Assembly: GCF_021739025.1 (NCBI RefSeq)
Contig: NZ_JAKKOT010000007.1
Coordinates: forward strand, 62,001-126,000
From: Gordonia liuliyuniae
GTDB taxonomy: Bacteria > Actinomycetota > Actinomycetes > Mycobacteriales > Mycobacteriaceae
DNA length: 64,000 nucleotides
Direction of reading: 5' to 3'
Shown here piece by piece: positions 1 through 11,680 of the stretch. Each line of letters starts with the position of its first letter. Positions within the stretch are counted from its first letter, which is position 1. The notes under the pieces were generated by a model that had not been told where the DNA came from, ran no database searches, and was given only the letters and a program-made list of their open reading frames with translations. The translations under genes were made by a program, and so were the position numbers.

Positions 1-537
1 ACCACGTGGCAGGAGATGATCCAGTACGACTCGAAGGCCCTCGGCCGGGAATCCGACGGAGACGAACTCGTCACCGAACTCACCAGCCAGGTGAACGCGG
101 CGGTCGATCAGCACCCCGAGTTGAAGAACACCAAGACGATGTTCGCGTACCTCGATCCGACGGACACGAGCAAGCTCATGTACTACAACCTGCATGACCC
201 GCGCGCGACGTTCCTGCGTGACGCCGGGATGCCGGTGCCGTCGGCGGTCGAGCGGAACACCGCCGACACCGAACAGTTCTACACCGAGGTCAGCGCCGAG
301 AAGGCCGACCAGTTCAACGACGTCGGGCTGATCATCACCTACGGTGACGAGAACACGGTGAAACGTCTGCAGGCCGACCCGCTGCTCGGCAAGATCCCCG
401 CAGTCAAGGCCGGTCACGTCGCGATCCTGCAGGACGGCACGCCGCTCGCCGCGTCGTCGAACCCGTCGCCGCTGTCGATCCCGTGGGGCATCGACAAGTA
501 CATGGACGTCCTCGGCGGCGCCATCGCGGTTCCTTGA
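1..537 (+). CDS. Ferric-siderophore ABC transporter substrate-binding protein, C-terminal part
   Basis: The reading frame is already open at base 1, so only about the last 178 residues are present and the signal peptide and N-lobe lie outside the window. The visible part has the C-lobe character of FecB/FepB-type binding proteins, with late segments KAGHVAILQDG and NPSPLSIPWGID. Such proteins are lipid-anchored outside the membrane in Actinobacteria and pass ferric siderophore to the permease. Its TGA overlaps the TTG start of the next permease gene, so it belongs to the same operon (binding protein, two permeases, ATPase, siderophore-interacting protein). The substrate cannot be told from the sequence. 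Confidence 0.85.
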   Translation, partial: TTWQEMIQYDSKALGRESDGDELVTELTSQVNAAVDQHPELKNTKTMFAYLDPTDTSKLMYYNLHDPRATFLRDAGMPVPSAVERNTADTEQFYTEVSAEKADQFNDVGLIITYGDENTVKRLQADPLLGKIPAVKAGHVAILQDGTPLAASSNPSPLSIPWGIDKYMDVLGGAIAVP

Positions 538-1523
538 CCCGTAGGGTCGGCTGGCTTTTCGCGAGCGTCGTCGTCCTCGTCGCGCTCGCCGCCGTGTCGA
601 TCGCGTTCGGCGCCCGAGACGTCGCATTCGGTGACATCACCGACGCACTGTTCGGCGATGCGGACTCATTCTCGGCGGCAGCCGTCGAGAAGCGGATGCC
701 GCGGACCGTCCTCGCGATGATCGTCGGTGCGGCGCTCGCCCTGTCGGGCGCGGGCATGCAGGCCGTGACCCGCAACCCCATCGCCGACCCCGGCATTCTC
801 GGAGTGTCGGGCGGCGCGTCGTTGGCCGTGGTGTGCGGCATCGTCTTCTTCGGCATGTCCGACCCGTACTCGTACATCGTGGTCGCCATCGCGGGCGCGG
901 CGGCGGCAGCGGTGTTCGTGTACGCGATCGGGTCGATGGGGCGCGGCGGTGCGACGCCGCTCAAACTCGCGCTGTCGGGCGCGGCGACGGCTGCGGCATT
1001 CACCTGCCTGATCAGCGCGGTGCTACTGCCGCGTGTCGACGTGATGACCCGCTTCCAACACTGGCAGGTCGGTGGCGTCGGGGGCGCCGACTGGCATCGG
1101 ATCGCAGTCCTCTCACCGGTCCTCGGGGTCGGCGCGCTGATCGCGTTCGCGTGCGCGCGCGGGATGAACTCGCTCGCGCTCGGCGACGACGTAGCGACCG
1201 GGCTCGGTGAGAACGTCGGACGCACCAGGATCCTGACCGGGGTGGCCGCCGTCGTGCTGGCAGGCGCGGCGACCGCCATTGCGGGCCCGATCGCGTTCGT
1301 CGGTCTGCTCGTCCCGCACGCGTGCCGCGCGCTGATCGGCACCGACCACCGCTGGTTGCTCCCGTTCTCCGCGCTCGTGGGCGCGTCGCTGCTCGTGGCG
1401 TCCGACGTCGTCGGTCGACTCGTGGTGCGACCTGAAGAGGTCGACGTCGGCGTCGTCACGGCGATCATCGGTGCGCCGCTGTTCATCTGGATCGTCCGTC
1501 GGCAGAAGGTACGTGAACTGTGA
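534..1523 (+). CDS. FecCD-family siderophore ABC transporter permease (first subunit)
   Basis: The protein is about 329 residues with many hydrophobic helices, the usual FecCD fold of roughly ten membrane spans. The family pattern is seen in RNPIADPGILGVSGGASLAV near residue 80 and in the GPIAFVGLLVPH segment near residue 245, the coupling region to the ATPase. I chose the TTG at 534 because it overlaps the upstream stop (TTGA) and starts just before the first hydrophobic helix. An upstream in-frame start at 483 would add arginine-rich residues unlike the family. The gene ends in a GTGA overlap with the second permease. Together the two permeases form the channel for ferric siderophore import. 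Confidence 0.9.
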   Translation: MTRRVGWLFASVVVLVALAAVSIAFGARDVAFGDITDALFGDADSFSAAAVEKRMPRTVLAMIVGAALALSGAGMQAVTRNPIADPGILGVSGGASLAVVCGIVFFGMSDPYSYIVVAIAGAAAAAVFVYAIGSMGRGGATPLKLALSGAATAAAFTCLISAVLLPRVDVMTRFQHWQVGGVGGADWHRIAVLSPVLGVGALIAFACARGMNSLALGDDVATGLGENVGRTRILTGVAAVVLAGAATAIAGPIAFVGLLVPHACRALIGTDHRWLLPFSALVGASLLVASDVVGRLVVRPEEVDVGVVTAIIGAPLFIWIVRRQKVREL

Positions 1524-2578
1524 CCACCCCGCCTACTGAACGAACCAGGTCGACCGTCGACGTCGTGAAGGCCGGACGGCATGCCCGCTCCCGGCGTCGC
1601 GCGGTGATCTTGGCGGTGCTCGTCGTGCTGGTCGTGGCCGTGTTCTTCGTGTCGTTGATGGTGGGGCAGCGCTTCTATCCGCTCGACGACGTGTTCGGTG
1701 TGATCGTCGGCGAGACGGTGCCGGGCGCGTCGTTCACCGTCGGTGAGCTCCGACTTCCGCGCGTGTGCCTGGCGGTGCTATCGGGCTTCGCCTTCGGTTT
1801 CGCAGGCGTCACCTTTCAGACGCTGCTGCGCAACCCGTTGGCGTCGCCGGACATCATCGGGATCTCGTGGGGTGCGTCGGCGGCCGCAGTGGTGGCGATC
1901 GTCGTCTTCGGTCTGACCGGGACGTCGGTCTCCGTGCTGGCGCTCGTCGGTGCTCTCGTCGCGGCGGCCGCCGTGTACGGGCTGTCGGGCAACGGCGGCT
2001 TCTCGGCCACTCGACTGATCCTGATCGGCATCGGCATCGCGGCGATGCTCAGCAGCGTCGTCTCGTATGTCCTTGCGCGGGCGGCCGACTGGGACATCGC
2101 GAACGCTCTGCGGTGGATTACCGGATCGCTTGCGGAACCCGACTGGGGCAAAGTGGTGCCGTTGGCGGTCGTGGCGGTGATCGTCGTCCCGATCATGCTG
2201 GCGTGCTCGCGCGACATGAACATGCTGCGCCTCGGCGACGACGCCGCCGCGGGCATGGGCGTGCGGGTCGAAGCGACCCGGCTGCTCGTCCTGTTCGGAG
2301 CGGTGATCCTGCTGGCATTCGCGACGGCGGGTGCCGGCCCGATCTCGTTCGTCGCATTCATGTCCGGGCCCATCGCGATGCGTCTGTTCACGCGCGCCGG
2401 CGGGTCGATGCTGCTGCCCGCCGGGCTCGTCGGTGCGCTCCTGGTCATGTCCGCCGACCTCGTCGCGCAGTTCGCGTTGCCGCACCGCTACCCGGTCGGC
2501 GTCGTGACCGGTGTGCTCGGCGCCCCGTTCTTGATCTATCTGCTCATTCGCGTCAACCGGTCGGGAGGAACCCTGTGA
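1520..2578 (+). CDS. FecCD-family siderophore ABC transporter permease (second subunit)
   Basis: This 352-residue integral membrane protein is paralogous to the preceding permease. It has a charged N-terminal leader of about 27 residues, then about ten hydrophobic spans. Family landmarks are LLRNPLASPDIIGISWGASA near residue 110 and GPISFVAFMSGPIA near residue 275. The GTG start at 1520 overlaps the previous stop by 4 bp (GTGA), and its own TGA overlaps the GTG start of the ATPase gene, so the three are translationally coupled. It should form the heterodimeric import channel with its neighbour. Confidence 0.92.
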   Translation: MTTPPTERTRSTVDVVKAGRHARSRRRAVILAVLVVLVVAVFFVSLMVGQRFYPLDDVFGVIVGETVPGASFTVGELRLPRVCLAVLSGFAFGFAGVTFQTLLRNPLASPDIIGISWGASAAAVVAIVVFGLTGTSVSVLALVGALVAAAAVYGLSGNGGFSATRLILIGIGIAAMLSSVVSYVLARAADWDIANALRWITGSLAEPDWGKVVPLAVVAVIVVPIMLACSRDMNMLRLGDDAAAGMGVRVEATRLLVLFGAVILLAFATAGAGPISFVAFMSGPIAMRLFTRAGGSMLLPAGLVGALLVMSADLVAQFALPHRYPVGVVTGVLGAPFLIYLLIRVNRSGGTL

Positions 2579-3375
2579 CCGTCCACCATCAGCTGTCCGC
2601 TGAGAAGGTCCGTCTCGCCTACGGCGACCGGGTGATCGTGGAGGGCCTCGATCTGGAGGTGGCTCCGGGACAGATCACGTCGATCGTCGGCGCCAACGGC
2701 TGCGGCAAGTCGACGTTGCTGCGAGCCCTCGCCCGACTGCTGTCGCCGTCGTCCGGTCAGGTGGTGCTCGACGGACACGACATCTCGGCGCGACGTTCCC
2801 GCGAGGTGGCCCGGATGCTCGGGCTGCTGCCGCAGAGTCCGGTCGCACCGGAAGGCATCACGGTGTCCGACCTCGTCGGACGTGGCCGCCACCCGCACCA
2901 GAAGGTTCTCGCCCCGTGGAACTCCCACGACTACGAGGCCGTCGCAGACGCGCTCGACGCGACCGGGACCGCAGACCTGGCGGACCGGCCGGTCGACGAA
3001 TTGTCCGGCGGACAGCGTCAACGCGTGTGGATCGCGATGGCGCTCGCGCAGGAGACGGACATTCTGCTGCTCGACGAGCCGACGACCTTCCTCGACCTGG
3101 CCCACCAGGTGGAGGTCCTCGACCTGCTCACCGACTTGCGGGAGCGGCGCGGCACCACCATCGTGATGGTGTTGCACGACCTCAATCTCGCCGCCCGCTA
3201 CGCCGACCGGCTGGTCGCGATGCGGTCGGGAAGCATCCACGCGACCGGGACGCCCGACGAGGTGATGACCGTCGAACTCGTCGACGAGGTGTTCGGTCTC
3301 AAAAGTCAGATTCTGCAAGATCCAGTGTCGGGGAAACCCGCTGTCATGCCGATAGGGAGGCACCATGTCCGTTGA
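2575..3375 (+). CDS. Siderophore ABC transporter ATP-binding protein (FecE/FepC type)
   Basis: This 266-residue ATPase powers the importer encoded just upstream. Walker A is GANGCGKST near residue 40, the signature is LSGGQRQRVWIAMAL near residue 142, Walker B is ILLLDEPTTFLDL, and the switch histidine lies in VMVLHDLNLAARYAD. The GTG at 2575 overlaps the permease stop and has a GGGAGGA ribosome site 7 bp upstream. A longer open frame reaching back to 1765 is a shadow of the permease gene. The last 11 bp overlap the following siderophore-interacting protein gene. Confidence 0.93.
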   Translation: MTVHHQLSAEKVRLAYGDRVIVEGLDLEVAPGQITSIVGANGCGKSTLLRALARLLSPSSGQVVLDGHDISARRSREVARMLGLLPQSPVAPEGITVSDLVGRGRHPHQKVLAPWNSHDYEAVADALDATGTADLADRPVDELSGGQRQRVWIAMALAQETDILLLDEPTTFLDLAHQVEVLDLLTDLRERRGTTIVMVLHDLNLAARYADRLVAMRSGSIHATGTPDEVMTVELVDEVFGLKSQILQDPVSGKPAVMPIGRHHVR

Positions 3376-4348
3376 CAGTAAGACCGATGACAATAAGACC
3401 GACGACAGTGACACCGTTGTCGAGGAGGGCGCCTACGTGATCGGCCGGGCGAGAGTGAGTCTCGTCGAACCGGTGTCGCCGAACTTCGTCCGGATCACGT
3501 TCGTCGGCGGCGACGTCGACCGGCTCGGCAATCCGGGGCAGACGTTCGACCAGCGGATCAAGGTGATCTTCCCGCCGTCCTCGGGTGTGCTGCCCGAACT
3601 GGCCGGCGGCGACGACTGGTATCGGCGGTGGCTGGAGATCCCGGAGGATCGACGCGGCGCGATCCGCACCTACTCGGTCCGCGACCTGCGGGTCGCCGAC
3701 GACGGCACCACCGAGCTGGTTGTCGACTTCGTCCTGCACATGGCACCGGGCGCGACGGGACCGGCGTCGTCGTGGGCGTCGCGGGCCTCGGCAGACGACG
3801 AAGTGATGCTGGTGGCGCCGCGCCGCGGTCGGCGTGACGGCGGCGGGCTGGAATATCAGCCGGGCGATTCGGGGTCGGTGCTGTTGGCCGGCGACGAGAC
3901 CGCGGCGCCTGCGATCGCGCGGATCCTGGAGGATGCGCCCGCCGACCTGCGCGGCACCGCGTTCATCGAGGTCCCCACCGGCGCCGACGTGCTGCCGTGC
4001 GCCGCACCCGCCGGGGTGAGCGTGCACTGGTTGGCGCGCGACGGCGCCGACCACGGGGCGCGACTGCGTCCCGCAGTCCTCGACCACCTCGGGGCCGCCG
4101 ACTCGGCGGACGACGCCGACGTCGACGAGAACCCGGACGATCCGATGGTGTGGGAGACTCCCGTCTTCTCCAATCTCGGTGAGGACGTCGGCCCCGAACC
4201 GGCGCCGGGCGAGCGCTACTACTGGATCGCGGGAGAGAGCAAAGTCGTCACCGGCTTGCGTCGTCACCTGGTGAAAGAGCTCGGCATCGCCCGCTCTCAG
4301 GTCGCGTTCATGGGTTACTGGCGCCACGGCGTCGCCATGAAGGGCTGA
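3365..4348 (+). CDS. Siderophore-interacting protein (FAD-binding ferric reductase family)
   Basis: The 327-residue protein matches the FAD_binding_9/SIP family that reduces ferric siderophores in the cytosol to release iron, using NAD(P)H or ferredoxin. After a low-complexity Asp/Thr/Lys head come the FAD-barrel segments NFVRITFVGGD and RTYSVRDLR (the R-x-Y-S flavin motif) and a C-terminal SIP domain with GSVLLAGDETAAPAIARIL and YYWIAGESK. The ATG at 3365 follows a GGGAGGCACC ribosome site. Its overlap with the ATPase gene supports a single iron-acquisition operon that began upstream of the window. I saw no iron box inside the window. Confidence 0.9.
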   Translation: MSVDSKTDDNKTDDSDTVVEEGAYVIGRARVSLVEPVSPNFVRITFVGGDVDRLGNPGQTFDQRIKVIFPPSSGVLPELAGGDDWYRRWLEIPEDRRGAIRTYSVRDLRVADDGTTELVVDFVLHMAPGATGPASSWASRASADDEVMLVAPRRGRRDGGGLEYQPGDSGSVLLAGDETAAPAIARILEDAPADLRGTAFIEVPTGADVLPCAAPAGVSVHWLARDGADHGARLRPAVLDHLGAADSADDADVDENPDDPMVWETPVFSNLGEDVGPEPAPGERYYWIAGESKVVTGLRRHLVKELGIARSQVAFMGYWRHGVAMKG

Positions 4349-4390
4349 GTCCCAGGGAACACGGACCACTCACGAAAGGTTGTACTGACC

Positions 4391-5791
4391 ATGGCTGACC
4401 ATGAGTACCGGATCGAACACGACACGATGGGCGAGGTGCGGGTTCCCGTGGCCGCGCTGTGGCGGGCGCAGACGCAGCGGGCCGTCGAGAACTTTCCGAT
4501 CAGCTTCCGTCCGCTCGAGCGCACGCAGATCCGTGCGCTCGGCCTGCTGAAGGCGGCGACCGCGCTGGTCAACAAAGACCTCGGTCTGCTCGACGCGCAG
4601 AAGGCCGACGTGATCGCCGCAGCCGCCCGCGAGATCGCCGACGGCGCGCACGACGACCAGTTCCCGATCGACGTCTTCCAGACCGGGTCGGGTACCAGTT
4701 CGAACATGAACGCCAACGAGGTGATCGCGTCGGTCGCCGCGAAGGCAGGCGTCACCGTCCACCCGAACGACGACGTGAACATGTCGCAGAGTTCCAACGA
4801 CACGTTCCCGACAGCGACGCACGTCGCGGCGACTGAGGCCGTGGTCCGTCAGTTGATCCCCGCATTGGGTCGGCTGCACGAGGCGCTCGCGGCGAAGTCC
4901 GGCGAGTGGGCGACGGTCGTGAAGTCGGGCCGCACGCACCTGATGGACGCGGTGCCGGTGACTCTCGGCCAGGAGTTCGGCGGTTACGCGCGGCAGGTCG
5001 AGGCGGGGGTCGAACGCCTGCAGTCGACGCTGCCGCGTGTCGGTGAGCTCCCGATCGGCGGCACCGCCGTCGGCACCGGGCTCAACGCACCGGAGGGGTT
5101 CGGTACGCAGGTCGTCGCGAAACTCGTCGAACTGACGGGGGTCGACGAGTTGAGCTTGGCGAAGGACAACTTCGAGGCGCAGGCCGCCCGCGACGGCCTC
5201 GTCGAACTGTCGGGCCAGTTGAAGACGATCGCCGTGTCGCTCACCAAGATCGCCAACGACGTCCGGTGGATGGGATCGGGGCCGTTGACCGGTCTCGGCG
5301 AGATCGCCCTCCCGGACCTGCAGCCGGGCAGCTCGATCATGCCGGGCAAGGTCAATCCGGTGCTGCCCGAAGCTGTCACACAGGTCGCGGCGCAGGTCAT
5401 CGGCAACGACGCCGCCGTCACCTGGGGCGGCGGCAACGGTGCGTTCGAGCTCAACGTGTACATCCCGATGATGGCGCGCAACGTCCTCGAATCGGTGACC
5501 CTGCTGGCCAACGTGTCGCGGCTGTTCGCCGACCGATGCATCGACGGCTTGGTGGCGCACGAGGACCGGCTGCGGACACTCGCCGAATCGTCGCCGTCGA
5601 TCGTGACGCCGCTCAACTCGGCGATCGGCTACGAGGAGGCCGCTGTCGTCGCGAAGCAGGCGTTGCGTGAGGGCACGACGATCCGTCAGACCGTCATCGA
5701 CCGCGGTCTCGTCGGCGACGAGTTGTCGGAAGAGGAACTCGACAAGCGCCTCGACGTCCTCAAGATGGCCAACGTCGACCGCAAGCGGTAG
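4391..5791 (+). CDS. fumC: Class II fumarate hydratase
   Basis: The 466-residue protein is a full-length iron-independent fumarase of the aspartase/fumarase superfamily, interconverting fumarate and malate in the TCA cycle. Diagnostic motifs are [16 protein letters not shown] near residue 97, [11 protein letters not shown] near residue 136, [12 protein letters not shown] near residue 178, and the signature [12 protein letters not shown] near residue 315, whose loop holds the catalytic serine. A GAAAGG ribosome site precedes the ATG. It is convergent with the FAD oxidoreductase (22 bp between stops). A second, unrelated class I fumarase lies 1.2 kb away. Confidence 0.97.
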   Translation: MADHEYRIEHDTMGEVRVPVAALWRAQTQRAVENFPISFRPLERTQIRALGLLKAATALVNKDLGLLDAQKADVIAAAAREIADGAHDDQFPIDVFQTGSGTSSNMNANEVIASVAAKAGVTVHPNDDVNMSQSSNDTFPTATHVAATEAVVRQLIPALGRLHEALAAKSGEWATVVKSGRTHLMDAVPVTLGQEFGGYARQVEAGVERLQSTLPRVGELPIGGTAVGTGLNAPEGFGTQVVAKLVELTGVDELSLAKDNFEAQAARDGLVELSGQLKTIAVSLTKIANDVRWMGSGPLTGLGEIALPDLQPGSSIMPGKVNPVLPEAVTQVAAQVIGNDAAVTWGGGNGAFELNVYIPMMARNVLESVTLLANVSRLFADRCIDGLVAHEDRLRTLAESSPSIVTPLNSAIGYEEAAVVAKQALREGTTIRQTVIDRGLVGDELSEEELDKRLDVLKMANVDRKR

Positions 5792-5812
5792 CCGAGCGCG
5801 CCGCCGACCGGG

Positions 5813-6940
5813 TCAGAACCGGTCCGGCGCGAGCGCTGAGGCCTGCGCCCCGCGTGCGACGACGTCGTCCGGCAGCCCCTCTCCGCGGAAGACGGCTGCC
5901 CCGGACCGGGCCAGACCGTCCGCCATCTGGATGCCGTAGCCACCCTGGCCCGCGAACCAGAAGAAGCCCTCCACACCTGGGTCGAAGCCGACGACGGGGG
6001 AGCGGTCGGGTGCGAACGTGCGCAGGCCCGCCCACGACGAGCGGACGTGCCGGATGCGCAGATCGGTGACCTCGTTGATCGAGTCGATGGCGCGGGCGAT
6101 CTCCAGGTCGCCGGGCCGGACGTCGTGCGGATGGCTCGGCGTCTCGTCGGCCGGCGAGCACAGCAGTCCGTTGGCTTCGGGTTTGATGTAGAAGGCGTCG
6201 TCGAGATCGTTGACGACCGGCAGGTTCGACGTCTCCAGCCCTTCGGGCGCGTCGACACCGAAGATTGTCCGGACCATCGGCCGTACGCCGATCGGGGCCG
6301 CGCCTGCGCACTCGGCGACGGTATCGGCCCACGCCCCCGCTGCGTCGACGACGACGGGCGCGCGCACGGTGCGGCCGTCGCCGAACGCCGCCGTCCACAC
6401 CCCGTGTGCTCGATCGAGTGCGGTCACCGCCGCGTGTGTCCGGATCTCGCCGCCGCGCCGTCGGAGTCCGCGGACGTACCCCTGGTGCAGGGCGTGGACG
6501 TCGACGTCCATCGAGGCAGGGTCGATCAGCGCCGCCTCGATCGCCGCGCGCCTCAGATACGGCGCGAGGCCGACCGCGTCGTCCGCGGACAGCAGTTCGA
6601 CGGCCGGAGCCTGTCGACGGACGTCGTCGTAGAACGCGGTCAGCGCATCACCGCGCCCCTCTCGGGCGAACACGAGGTAGGGGCGCGACGCGAGGATCGG
6701 GCCGTCGAAGTCGGCGGGCGGATCGGTGAGCTGTGCGCGGCTCGCACCGGTCAGCGCGCGCACCGACGCGTTGCCGAACGTCTCCAGATAGAGGGCGGCC
6801 GAACGCCCGGTCGTGTGGAAGGCGAGCGTGCCCTCCTGTTCGACGAGGCAGACCCGGCGATCGGCGGCCAACTCGTAGCCGATGGACACTCCGGCGATTC
6901 CGCCGCCGATCACGACGACGTCGAACTCTGTCGGGGTCAC
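5813..6940 (-). CDS. FAD-dependent amino-acid oxidoreductase (DAO family)
   Basis: The 375-residue protein begins with a dinucleotide-binding fold VVIGGGIAGVSIGYELA (residues about 9-25) and has the DAO-family acidic end of strand two. Near the C-terminus, GLRTFAPDRSPVVGFDP and WFAGQGGYGIQMADGLARS form the second FAD-contact region. This is the pattern of glycine/sarcosine/D-amino-acid oxidases and D-arginine-type dehydrogenases; the substrate is not predictable here. It lies between the two fumarase genes, is convergent with fumC, and is on the same strand as the class I fumarase, 100 bp downstream of it. Confidence 0.85.
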   Translation of the reverse strand: MTPTEFDVVVIGGGIAGVSIGYELAADRRVCLVEQEGTLAFHTTGRSAALYLETFGNASVRALTGASRAQLTDPPADFDGPILASRPYLVFAREGRGDALTAFYDDVRRQAPAVELLSADDAVGLAPYLRRAAIEAALIDPASMDVDVHALHQGYVRGLRRRGGEIRTHAAVTALDRAHGVWTAAFGDGRTVRAPVVVDAAGAWADTVAECAGAAPIGVRPMVRTIFGVDAPEGLETSNLPVVNDLDDAFYIKPEANGLLCSPADETPSHPHDVRPGDLEIARAIDSINEVTDLRIRHVRSSWAGLRTFAPDRSPVVGFDPGVEGFFWFAGQGGYGIQMADGLARSGAAVFRGEGLPDDVVARGAQASALAPDRF

Positions 6941-7040
6941 GCCGAAACCGCCTCTCGTGTGTACCGGTGCTGGCTCCAGGATAGGAGACGACGCCAGCGG
7001 TACGGCGTTTCTGGCAGGGTCGATGAGCAGAAGCGGCGCT

Positions 7041-8738
<1,698 letters not shown>

Positions 8739-8803
8739 GCACCGAATGGTAGCGATCGCGCACACATCGATGCAGGTAAGGATGACCTATGCTGGCGCGC
8801 GGC

Positions 8804-9655
8804 TCAGCTGACCGACATCTCGATGTGGTCGGCGGGGTGGTCGCGCCGACCGCCGTCGGTGTCGAGGAACGTCGACGCCGAGTCGTACGCCCGGGTCATC
8901 AACTCGTCGGCGTGGCCGAAGTCCAGGGCGCCGACGGTGACCGGGCTCGGCGGCGGGATGACGATCAGTTCGGCGTCGGCGGAGTACTCGCGGACGTCCC
9001 GGATCAGTCGCTTGTGGATCAACAGTGCGATCGTGTGCAGCAGCGTCTCGGCGACGGTCGTCGGCGGTTCGACATCGCCGGACGGGTACCCGCACGGCAA
9101 CACGTAGATGCGGTCCACCGCGGCGTCGATCGCATCGGAGATCGGCGCGTTGTCGGCGATCCCGCCGTCGACGAGCTTGCGGCCGTTCCAGTCGACCGGG
9201 GGCAGCAGTCCGGGGATCGCGGAGCTGGCGAGAATCGCCTCGGTGGCCGGGCCCGCGGTGATGCCGACCTCATTGCCCGACAGCAGATCGGTGGCCACCA
9301 CGCGGAGCGGGATGAGCGCGTCCGCGACATCGTGAAACGTCAGATGGCGGTCCAACAGCGATCGCAGCCCGTGGTCGCCGACGAGGGCGGGCCGGTGGCC
9401 GGTCAACGCGCCGATGATGCGAATCGGGTTCGGCGGGAACAGCTTCCACGCCGATAGTGGACGCCAGACGTCGGCGAGCTCGTCGACGGTGGTCGCCGTT
9501 ACGCCGCGGCCGGCGAGGAACCCTGCGTTGAACGCGCCCACCGACGCACCGATCAGCACGTCCGGGGTCGTTCCGCGCTCGACCAGCGCCCGCAGCATGC
9601 CGACCTGCAACGCGCCGAGATTCGCTCCTCCCGCCAGCACGAACGCCGTCGTCAT
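8804..9655 (-). CDS. Patatin-like phospholipase family protein
   Basis: The 283-residue protein carries the patatin oxyanion motif AGGANLGALQVGML at residues 8-21, the nucleophile elbow GASVG with catalytic Ser near residue 41, and the catalytic Asp in LVDGGIADNAPI near residue 169, completing the Ser-Asp dyad. It is a cytosolic RssA-like lipid acyl hydrolase with no signal peptide. It is last in a DinB - aminotransferase - patatin operon. Its start codon lies in the second copy of a 17-bp tandem duplication (9651-9684) that appears to have separated it from the aminotransferase gene. Confidence 0.9.
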   Translation of the reverse strand: MTTAFVLAGGANLGALQVGMLRALVERGTTPDVLIGASVGAFNAGFLAGRGVTATTVDELADVWRPLSAWKLFPPNPIRIIGALTGHRPALVGDHGLRSLLDRHLTFHDVADALIPLRVVATDLLSGNEVGITAGPATEAILASSAIPGLLPPVDWNGRKLVDGGIADNAPISDAIDAAVDRIYVLPCGYPSGDVEPPTTVAETLLHTIALLIHKRLIRDVREYSADAELIVIPPPSPVTVGALDFGHADELMTRAYDSASTFLDTDGGRRDHPADHIEMSVS

Positions 9656-9684
9656 GGCAGTACCCGAGTCATGGCAGTACCCGA
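9651..9684. repeat. 17-bp perfect tandem duplication at a gene junction
   Basis: GTCATGGCAGTACCCGA is present twice back to back. One copy contains the aminotransferase stop codon and the other contains the patatin start codon. Read on the minus strand, each copy holds ATGA, so the ancestral junction was probably a 4-bp ATGA overlap that the duplication pulled apart by 17 bp. The duplication also creates a six-codon mini-ORF (MTRVLP) between the genes. Confidence 0.85.
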
Positions 9685-10847
9685 CCCATTCGCGTGACTG
9701 CCTCGGTCAGGATCGCCTGCGACGTCGCGAAGTTGAGGCGCACGTGCCCGCCGCCGCCCGGGCCGAATGCGTGGCCGGAACTGAGCGCGACCTGACTCTG
9801 ATCGAGGAACGCCCGGGCCGGGCCTGCCACGTCGGCGACGGCGCCGGGCGTCGCGTCGTCGCCGAATCCGAGCGGTCGACAGTCGAGCCACGCCAGATAC
9901 GTGCCGCCCGGCGGCGTGTAGCCGACCGTTGGAAGGTGTTCGGCCAGCAGGCGACCCACGAGTTTGCGGTTGGCGGCGAGACCGGCGAGGAGGGCGTCGA
10001 GCCACGGCTCGCCGTCGGTGTAGGCGGCGGTGTGCGCGAGCACTCCGAAGTGGCTCGGACCGTGGCTGACCTCTTCGGGCATGCGGCGCAGATCGTCGGC
10101 GCCCGCGGTGCCTGCGATTGCCAGCGCGGCCTTCACACCGGGGAGGTTCCACGCCTTCGACGCCGACGTGACGACGAACGCGTCCTCTGTGCCGTCGACT
10201 GACAGGTACGGCGTGAAGGTGGCTCCCGGGAGGACGAGCGGAGCATGGATCTCGTCGACGATCACCCGTACCCCGTACTCGCGAGCCAGCGCCGCGACGG
10301 CGACCAACTCGTCGACGGTGTGCACGGCTCCGGTCGGATTGTGCGGGTTGGCCAGCAGGAACGCTGCTGGAGCGGTGTCGCGGAACGCCGCCTCCAACGC
10401 CGCGACATCGATCCGTCCGTCGGTACCCAGCGGCGCTCCGACCACCCGCCGGTCGGCGTGCTCGGTGAACGCGAAGAACGGGGGATAGACGGGTGTGTTG
10501 ACGACGACGGAGCTCCCGGGCTCGGTCACGAGCTTGAGGACCTCGACGATCCCGAGCATCACATCGGGCACGATCTGCGCGGAGTCGACGTCCACGCCGT
10601 CCCACCCCCATCGTCGTCGCGCGAACCCGGCGAGTGTCTCCGCGTAGGCGCGTGCGCCGGATGGATACCCGGTGTCGCCGAGCTCGAGCGCCTGCCGCAA
10701 CACCGCGGCCACCGGTTCGGCGGGCAGCACATCCATCTCGGCGACCCACAGCGGAAGCACGTCCGGCGGGTACGTCCGCCACTTCAAGCTGGTGCGGCGG
10801 CGCAACGCATCGACCGACAGCTGTTCGAGCGGGTTGTCGACGATCAT
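9669..10847 (-). CDS. MalY/PatB-type PLP aminotransferase (putative C-S lyase)
   Basis: The 392-residue protein matches the class I/II aminotransferase subfamily of MalY, PatB and cystathionine beta-lyases. It has [10 protein letters not shown] near residue 30 (typical for MalY), [24 protein letters not shown] near residue 170, [13 protein letters not shown], and the PLP lysine in [14 protein letters not shown] near residue 235. Likely activity is beta-elimination on cystathionine or cysteine conjugates. The ATG at 10847 overlaps the DinB stop (ATGA). A longer open frame upstream is only a shadow of the DinB gene. Confidence 0.88.
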   Translation of the reverse strand: MIVDNPLEQLSVDALRRRTSLKWRTYPPDVLPLWVAEMDVLPAEPVAAVLRQALELGDTGYPSGARAYAETLAGFARRRWGWDGVDVDSAQIVPDVMLGIVEVLKLVTEPGSSVVVNTPVYPPFFAFTEHADRRVVGAPLGTDGRIDVAALEAAFRDTAPAAFLLANPHNPTGAVHTVDELVAVAALAREYGVRVIVDEIHAPLVLPGATFTPYLSVDGTEDAFVVTSASKAWNLPGVKAALAIAGTAGADDLRRMPEEVSHGPSHFGVLAHTAAYTDGEPWLDALLAGLAANRKLVGRLLAEHLPTVGYTPPGGTYLAWLDCRPLGFGDDATPGAVADVAGPARAFLDQSQVALSSGHAFGPGGGGHVRLNFATSQAILTEAVTRMGRVLP

Positions 10848-11386
10848 TCCGCGCGCTCCGGTGTCGCGGGGAGCCCGACGTCCACCCGGTGGTGTTCGAG
10901 GTCGTGCAGCGCGTACGCCGCGAGCGACCACACGGTGAACGCGGCGCCGTTGCCGCGGAGGCCTTCGCGCTCCCACTCGTCGTCGGCGACGGCGCGGTAG
11001 GCGGTAGCGAACGCGGCGGCGTTCGCTTCGAGCCGATCGGCGACGACGCCCGGATCCTGCTCGCCGTACCGCCCGTCGGCGGCCGCCTCGTCCTGATCCC
11101 AGTTCGCGAAGGTCGCGGGTGTCACGGTGAGCATCAATTCGAGCCGTTCGCGCATCACGGTGTGCACGTCGCGGACGTGGCAGCCGTACTCCAGCGGCGA
11201 CCACGTGTGGTCGTTCGGACGATGGTCGGCGTCTGCACGCGCCAGCACTCCTCGCCATCCGTCGGACGATTCGGCGATCCGATCCGCGATCTGCGTGCGG
11301 TGGACGCCGCCCGGATCGAATCCGCAGAAGCCGCAGCGGCGGGTCGTGACCCAGGTCCAATCCTTGTCGTCAGGCGTGATCGGCAT
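10844..11386 (-). CDS. DinB/mycothiol-transferase-like family protein
   Basis: The protein is about 180 residues. Histidines arranged as in the DinB metal site are seen in GCHVRDVH and HDLEHHRVD, consistent with a four-helix bundle of the DinB/DUF664/maleylpyruvate-isomerase superfamily. In Actinobacteria some members transfer mycothiol; the exact role here is unknown. An N-terminal CGFCGF pair of cysteines is notable. I chose the ATG at 11386 ([12 protein letters not shown]) because upstream sequence loses coding character. It is first of three overlapping genes. Confidence 0.8.
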   Translation of the reverse strand: MPITPDDKDWTWVTTRRCGFCGFDPGGVHRTQIADRIAESSDGWRGVLARADADHRPNDHTWSPLEYGCHVRDVHTVMRERLELMLTVTPATFANWDQDEAAADGRYGEQDPGVVADRLEANAAAFATAYRAVADDEWEREGLRGNGAAFTVWSLAAYALHDLEHHRVDVGLPATPERAE

Positions 11387-11680
11387 GGTCACAAGCGTAG
11401 TCCGACGCCCCGAGGCGGATACCCGATTGCGCGCGTGGCGATCGTGCGCGCCAGTACTCCGTTCGAATGACATCCGGTCACCTCTGGCACGTCCGCCCCG
11501 ATAGTCCAGTTGTCGGGTAGGCACGTCGGGCGAGCACAGGAGTTCGGATGCCACCGCGTACACGATGCCCGATGGTGTCACACAGGTGATGAAAGTCAGC
11601 TTCGAATACTCGGTGGGCACGTGGCGGCCTACCGCGGTGCGTCCGGCTATTGCGCAGCACGACACGATGAAGGAGAACAA

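Noticed and set aside
3300..4390. Iron-regulator box near the siderophore-interacting protein
   Set aside because: No convincing 19-bp iron-box palindrome was seen; the operon promoter is upstream of the window.
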